DNA from: Thereva unica
Lineage: Eukaryota; Arthropoda; Insecta; Diptera; Therevidae
DNA length: 64,000 nt
NCBI GenBank assembly: GCA_949987705.1
Contig: CATLJY010000267.1
Location: 24,942-88,941 of the forward strand
Direction: 5' to 3'
Shown here: positions 59,717-64,000 of the stretch, piece after piece
How positions within the stretch are numbered: the stretch's first letter is position 1
Layout of the letters: every line of letters starts with the position of its first letter
The notes under the pieces: model-generated
Seen by the model: only the letters and a program-made list of their open reading frames with translations
What the model was told of the DNA's origin: nothing
Database searches by the model: none
Made by a program: the position numbers and the translations under genes

Positions 59717-60897
59717 GACCTTCTTGTGTGTTTGACCGAGCATCTACACCGAAGCATCCATAGTTCCGGTGAGTCTGGTCTGGTTGCTCTAGATATTTCC
59801 AAGGCTTTTGACCGAGTATGGCATCCCGCTCTGCTGTCCAAAGTCCAAGTTATTGGTATCGACTCAGTCCTTATGAACTAGATTGAGAGCTTTCTTTCCA
59901 GCCGTTCAATCAAGGTAGTATTGGATGGCGTCGAATCCAACCCACACTCCATCTCGGCCGGCGTTCCCCAAGGATCGATCCTCTCACCTGCACTCTTTCC
60001 AATATTTATTAACGATCCCCTCCAACCCACTCCACAGTTTCGCCGACGACACTACTCTGCGTTACTCTTACGCCAACGCTAGACAAGCAAGTGCCAGACC
60101 TTGTCTCTTAGACCGCGAACTCATGTCCAGCTCTCTTAACGCAGACGTCGAGCTCATTCTTGACTGGGGCCGCAAGAATCGGGTCGAATTTTACGCATCA
60201 AAAACAAAGTACTGCCTTATCTCCACCAAAACCTGTACCAACTTTCCCTCTATTTCAGTGGACGGGGATAGCCTAACACCTGACCCATCTCTTAGCATCC
60301 TGGGAATGACTCTATCTAATGATATGCAATGGAATGGTCACATATTCCAAATTGCCAAACAAGCGTATCAATGCCTAGGATTCCTTAAGAGATGCAAGTT
60401 CCTCCTTCAGCCAGCTGCTCTAGCCACAATCTACAAGTCCTACATACATTCGACCCCACCTTGAATACAACTCGTATATCTGGGCGGGCGCTCCTAAAAC
60501 CACCTTGGCTTGGCTGGATAAGGTGCAAAATCACGCCATCAAACTCATTGGTGACAGCACTCTTTGCTCCTCCATCGACCCTTTAAGCCACCGTAGGAAC
60601 GTAGCTGCACTCAGCAAGTTTTATCGCTATTATTACAGCGAATGCTCCACTGAAATAAAGAACCTCCTGCCTACACGGCAACTTTTTTCCCGCAACACAA
60701 GGCTAGCCAACTCGGCTCACCCCTTCACCCTGCAGCCCTCCCCTTCACGCACATTACGGTTTAGCTGTTCGTTTATAAATAGAACAACTCGGTTGTGGAA
60801 CTCTCTTCCGCAGTCGGTGTTCCCGAGCTCATATAACATCTCTGAGTTCAAACGCAAGGTTCATCGACACCTACTCATGCACCCCCCAGACCCCTAA
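59717..60897 (+). pseudogene. CR1/Jockey-like RT, 3' part of the gene hit by the Polinton
   Basis: Begins with the second GACCTT and continues the RT with 'ALDISKAFDRVWHPALLSK'. After an in-frame TAG (59881) and frame changes come 'AGVPQGSILSP', 'SFADDTTLRYS' (catalytic FADD), 'KNRVEFYASKTKYCLIS', 'LGMTLSNDMQW', then 'WLDKVQNHAIKLIGD' and a C-terminal 'RTTRLWNSLPQSVFPSSYNI'. It was already a pseudogene or has decayed since. Confidence 0.87.
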
Positions 60898-60972
60898 CCT
60901 ATCCTTTCTATTCTATCCTTCAGATCAAGCTTACTACTATACATTGCACCATGACTCGAACGACATGACGGA

Positions 60973-62130
60973 CTAGTAGTACAAAGGGTGACTCCTAAGC
61001 TTCATCGTATCACAAAAAAAAAAGAGGTCACAACCCAGTAGGGAATTTTGGACACCCGACACATGGTTAGACCTTCTCATATGAAAAATGAACCTAATGC
61101 AATCAATTAATGCCGCTTTAAGACGCTGACGGCAGGAGGAGTCGAAGGAAATATACACCAACGAGCCAAACATAAAATGAGGAACAACAAGAGATTTGAT
61201 GAGTTTAGCTCGAATAGGTGAAGAAAACAGAATTCCATGTAGCGGTAGCCACAATTTACGAAGGGTGCCATAGATTTTAGAGAACATCCACTGACATATA
61301 GAATGGACAGCTCATGAGGAATTTTTCATGGCACCAATTTGTTCCATAGGCTACAAACCTTTTTTCACTCCATGTAAACACCGGAATCACTTTTGAAATT
61401 TACATTTTTTTAAATTCGTATACTTAAAACATTAAAATAACACAAATATTTTGTTTAAAAAAATTAATAAACACTATTTTCACTTTTCCACCTTTTAAAA
61501 TGCCTTTTTTCATTAATTTCCAAATTTTATGTGTATCTGATTTAAGTTCTTAACGCCTGTTTTAGCAACTGACATTCTGTATGTCAAAATCCGGGGGTCT
61601 ATGGGGAAAAGAGCAAAAGATATAAACATCACTAGTGCAAAAGGGAAAATATAAAATCAGGTCTGATTTTACTTCTGAGTGCTTCTGTCAGTTTGGGGGT
61701 CTATGGATGAGTGCAACAACTATACTTTTGGGTGCCATCGATTTGTATGGAATAATTTCAGATGAGCAGTCCATTATTATATGTGAGTGAGAACATCAGT
61801 GAAACACGATGGCAGCAGGAGAGTTTGGAATTGACAACAATACCCAGGTTTTTGGCACATTCAACGATTAGGAGAGGAATATTATCAAGTAAAAGAGGCG
61901 AGAAACCATCCAGGGACAGCGAGCAATGGAACGAGGAAATTACTAGAACTCCACTCATTAATTTGAGACAGGGTTCTAATAAGTTCGGAGACACAGAACT
62001 CAATCTGATGAACAGGACACGAGATATATAGCTGAAGGTCATCAGCATACAGATGACGCATACAGAACAGGGACGGATAACGGATGGAAGATCATTAATA
62101 TAGAGGGAAAAAACAAAGAACCAAGAACCG
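60973..62130 (-). pseudogene. CR1-like RT remnant, interrupted by a small element
   Basis: 61287-60973 (minus) gives 'IYGTLRKLWLPLHGILFSS', 'LIKSLVVPHFMFGSLVY' and 'RFIFHMRRSNHV', close in type to the ORF2 C-terminus at 2.3-5.2 kb. 62130-61760 gives the preceding region, including 'ECAKNLGIVVNSKLSCCH'. The block 61290-61790 between them is foreign. Confidence 0.72.
61290..61790. mobile_element. Decayed inverted-repeat element inside the CR1-like remnant
   Basis: Left end CACTGACATATAGAATGGACAGCTCAT resembles the inverted right end CACTCACATATAATAATGGACTGCTCAT. The phrase 'gggggtctatgg' occurs twice inside (61593 and 61693). Non-coding, about 500 bp. Confidence 0.6.
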
Positions 62131-62849
62131 ATTTAATGTTTCGATTACGTCATTCAACTCTGCAAGTTTTATAGAAAGCGACTATTAGTCACAATACCAG
62201 AGATTCCGAGTTCTTTGGCATTTTTTTTGTACGTGGCAGTTCTAAGCCTAAGCCTAGGCGCGGTATGCAGCACGTTTATTATGGACAAAATCGAATTGTG
62301 TTTTAGAGAGTTATCGTTGTGGAGCATTCGTAAGATTTAATAAATTGGTTCAGAAGCTTTCTCGGCAGCCAGAGAAATTTTTTGAGTATGACAACGCAAT
62401 GAGGTAACTCATTCATGAAGGCGTAGTGGAAAGGGTAGATAAACCCCAAAATAATGATTCTTGGATAAGTGTCAATCATTGATAAACACTAAAGACAGTA
62501 AAAACAGATCACTTATTTTTGAATTGGATATAGCAAATAAAACCAAGGCAGCTTGCAGTGTTCTATGAACTTTTTAAGGAACTTTCGGAGATGTAAAAAA
62601 TTTTCAAAAAAAAGCGGTCTTAAGGACCTACTTTTTGAATTAGAGTGAAAAAAAAAAATGGGAAGAATTTCATTCTTTTCATATTTTTTTTACAAGTAAA
62701 CCCCATTATATCTGTTTTTTCGCCATACGCTATTTTTTTATTATTGAAATAAAAGTTGCATTCCTCACGATTACAAAGATACTCTATTTGTGGATATCGA
62801 GGGTTGTTTCATTACCTTTTAATTCTAAAACATTAAACTACCAGCCTTA
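62131..62849. other. AT-rich intergenic DNA
   Basis: Nothing recognised. Confidence 0.5.
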
Positions 62850-63435
62850 TTATGGTTGTCGATTGGCCATGGCAAATCACTTCACTGTGATTCTCACTTC
62901 ACGCAATTTTTCGTATAATGGTTATTGATTTTTGTAAAGTGACAATTAATTAGAAGTGACGGGTGACGTTTCAGAAAGGTATTATGATTGTCGACAAATA
63001 AAGTGACGTTTGATTTTCAGATATTTTGTTGTTATTACTGAGAGTTTTCTTGGTGTTTTTTAAAGAAAAAATTGAAAACGAAAAATGAGCTCGTAAGATT
63101 TTGTTTCACAAGATGAAAATAGTATGAGAAAATACAAAATTCAAAAATTAAAAGACGTAAAGTAAGGGATAGATCCAATTCACTCGAACTTCCTGTTGTT
63201 TTTCCAAATAAAATCAAAAATAAAATTTTCACCTCTTCGCTGCTTCCATTTTCACTTTTTTGCGCACAAAAACTAAGTGACAAGGCACTTGCTGTCACTT
63301 TCGTCTACTGTCTACTTCACGGAAAACCATAATTCGCCTTGTGTCATTTAATTTTACATTTGCCATTTTTCGCCCATTGTAATATCGATTCACTATCGCC
63401 ACGCTCTTTCTCACTTCACGTGACAACCATAAAAA
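62850..63435. mobile_element. Probable inverted-repeat element
   Basis: 'TTATGGTTGTC' at 62851 is mirrored by 'GACAACCATAA' at about 63422-63432. Inner words 'tcacttcac' and 'aagtgac' also occur in both orientations. Ends and duplication are uncertain. The frame 63035-63298 inside shows no domain. Confidence 0.5.
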
Positions 63436-64000
63436 GGCTGTACAGTTTTTTCCCAAAATCAAGATTCAAAACGCCCTTTTCGTAAACGGATGGAGATACA
63501 ACCCCCTTTTTTTATTTTTGTCGATCTTTTTTTGCCTACTTTCTAACATTAATTGCTTGGCAAGCAAGGACGGAATGCCCTTCATAGCTAAGGGTAAGCA
63601 AGCGTCGCATTGCAAATAGGACTAAAATCGAATAACGGATTTCCAATCATACTCGTTTCGTTTTTTTTTCTTGCTAATTAGGAACGATATAAAAAAATGC
63701 AAAAAAATGTAATAGAAATGGTTTTCGGGAAATTTTACAATTGCAGTACGATTCAGATCAAAATTTCAAGTGAGAGTTATCAAGTGTCACGCCGTGTATC
63801 ATCTATCTCACCGTCCTATATAAAGAGATGATAAGACGACAACAGAAGTGCGTATGGTGTTTATGCTTCTGGAAGGTCAGTTAACTAACAAGACATAGAG
63901 AACGCCTCTCTGAAAGTAGCTTTAACCGGAACGACAGGAACGTCCGCAGTTTTTTTTGGTTTGATGAAAACGTAACAAATTAGCCCAGCTGCTCCACTTG
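63436..64000. other. Unassigned end of window
   Basis: A TATA-like 'ctatataaag' at 63816-63825 followed by about 150 bp of less AT-rich sequence could be a promoter whose gene or LTR lies beyond the window. No coding evidence. Confidence 0.35.

Noticed and set aside
1..64000. CRISPR arrays, bacterial operons, rRNA genes
   Set aside because: None seen; introns, TATA boxes and transposon content are eukaryotic.

Overview
The window looks like repeat-rich insect (arthropod) chromosomal DNA. It is AT-rich, it carries spliced host-type coding sequence with introns of about 50 bp, and most of it is layered transposable elements: BEL/Pao LTR retrotransposons, CR1/Jockey-like, RTE-like and LOA/I-like non-LTR elements, hAT and Harbinger-type remnants, many small inverted-repeat elements, and one Polinton/Maverick. 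The species cannot be named from the sequence alone. The only ordinary host gene I can defend is a small secreted trypsin-fold protein (9397-10247, minus) whose catalytic serine is replaced.

Layout. 1-1016: a 448-bp inverted-repeat element and a GC-rich 120-bp repeat. 1017-9116: a decayed 5'-truncated BEL/Pao element whose pol gene is split by an almost full-length CR1-like element (2048-6438). 9397-10300: the protease-homologue gene. 11085-14366: dead RTE-like reverse transcriptase remnants and a small repeat. 15027-15695: a near-perfect foldback hairpin. 15905-33779: an uncharacterised RNase H-like/transposase-like gene on the minus strand, broken by three insertions: a BEL/Pao element with apparently identical 1311-bp LTRs (17146-31109, itself hosting a 5-kb LOA/I-like element at 22737-27777), a small inverted-repeat element, and a 5'-truncated non-LTR element. 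34432-46350: a Harbinger-like remnant with MADF-type coding sequence, an RTE-like element, a hAT remnant, a decayed BEL gag region with an array built on the tRNA-Tyr primer-binding site, a gypsy scrap and a 146-bp satellite.

The most interesting object is a TIR-bounded Polinton/Maverick (adintovirus-like) element at 46791-59716. It is inserted into a CR1/Jockey-like reverse transcriptase gene with a perfect 6-bp target duplication (GACCTT). It has the virus-like set: a retroviral-type integrase with chromodomain, an FtsK/HerA-type packaging ATPase, an adenain-type cysteine protease, a double jelly-roll major capsid protein (one frameshift), a penton-like minor capsid protein (split by a 461-bp inverted-repeat insertion), a basic pX-like core protein (partly duplicated in tandem) and several lineage-specific proteins. 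It lacks the DNA polymerase B body; only an N-terminal-like ORF remains. It also carries a single-BIR, apparently membrane-anchored IAP-like protein next to the integrase. Genes overlap by start/stop codons, and the integrase and ATPase diverge from a tiny intergenic segment with two mirrored TATA boxes. The right flank (59717-64000) completes the broken reverse transcriptase and adds another CR1-like remnant and two small inverted-repeat elements.
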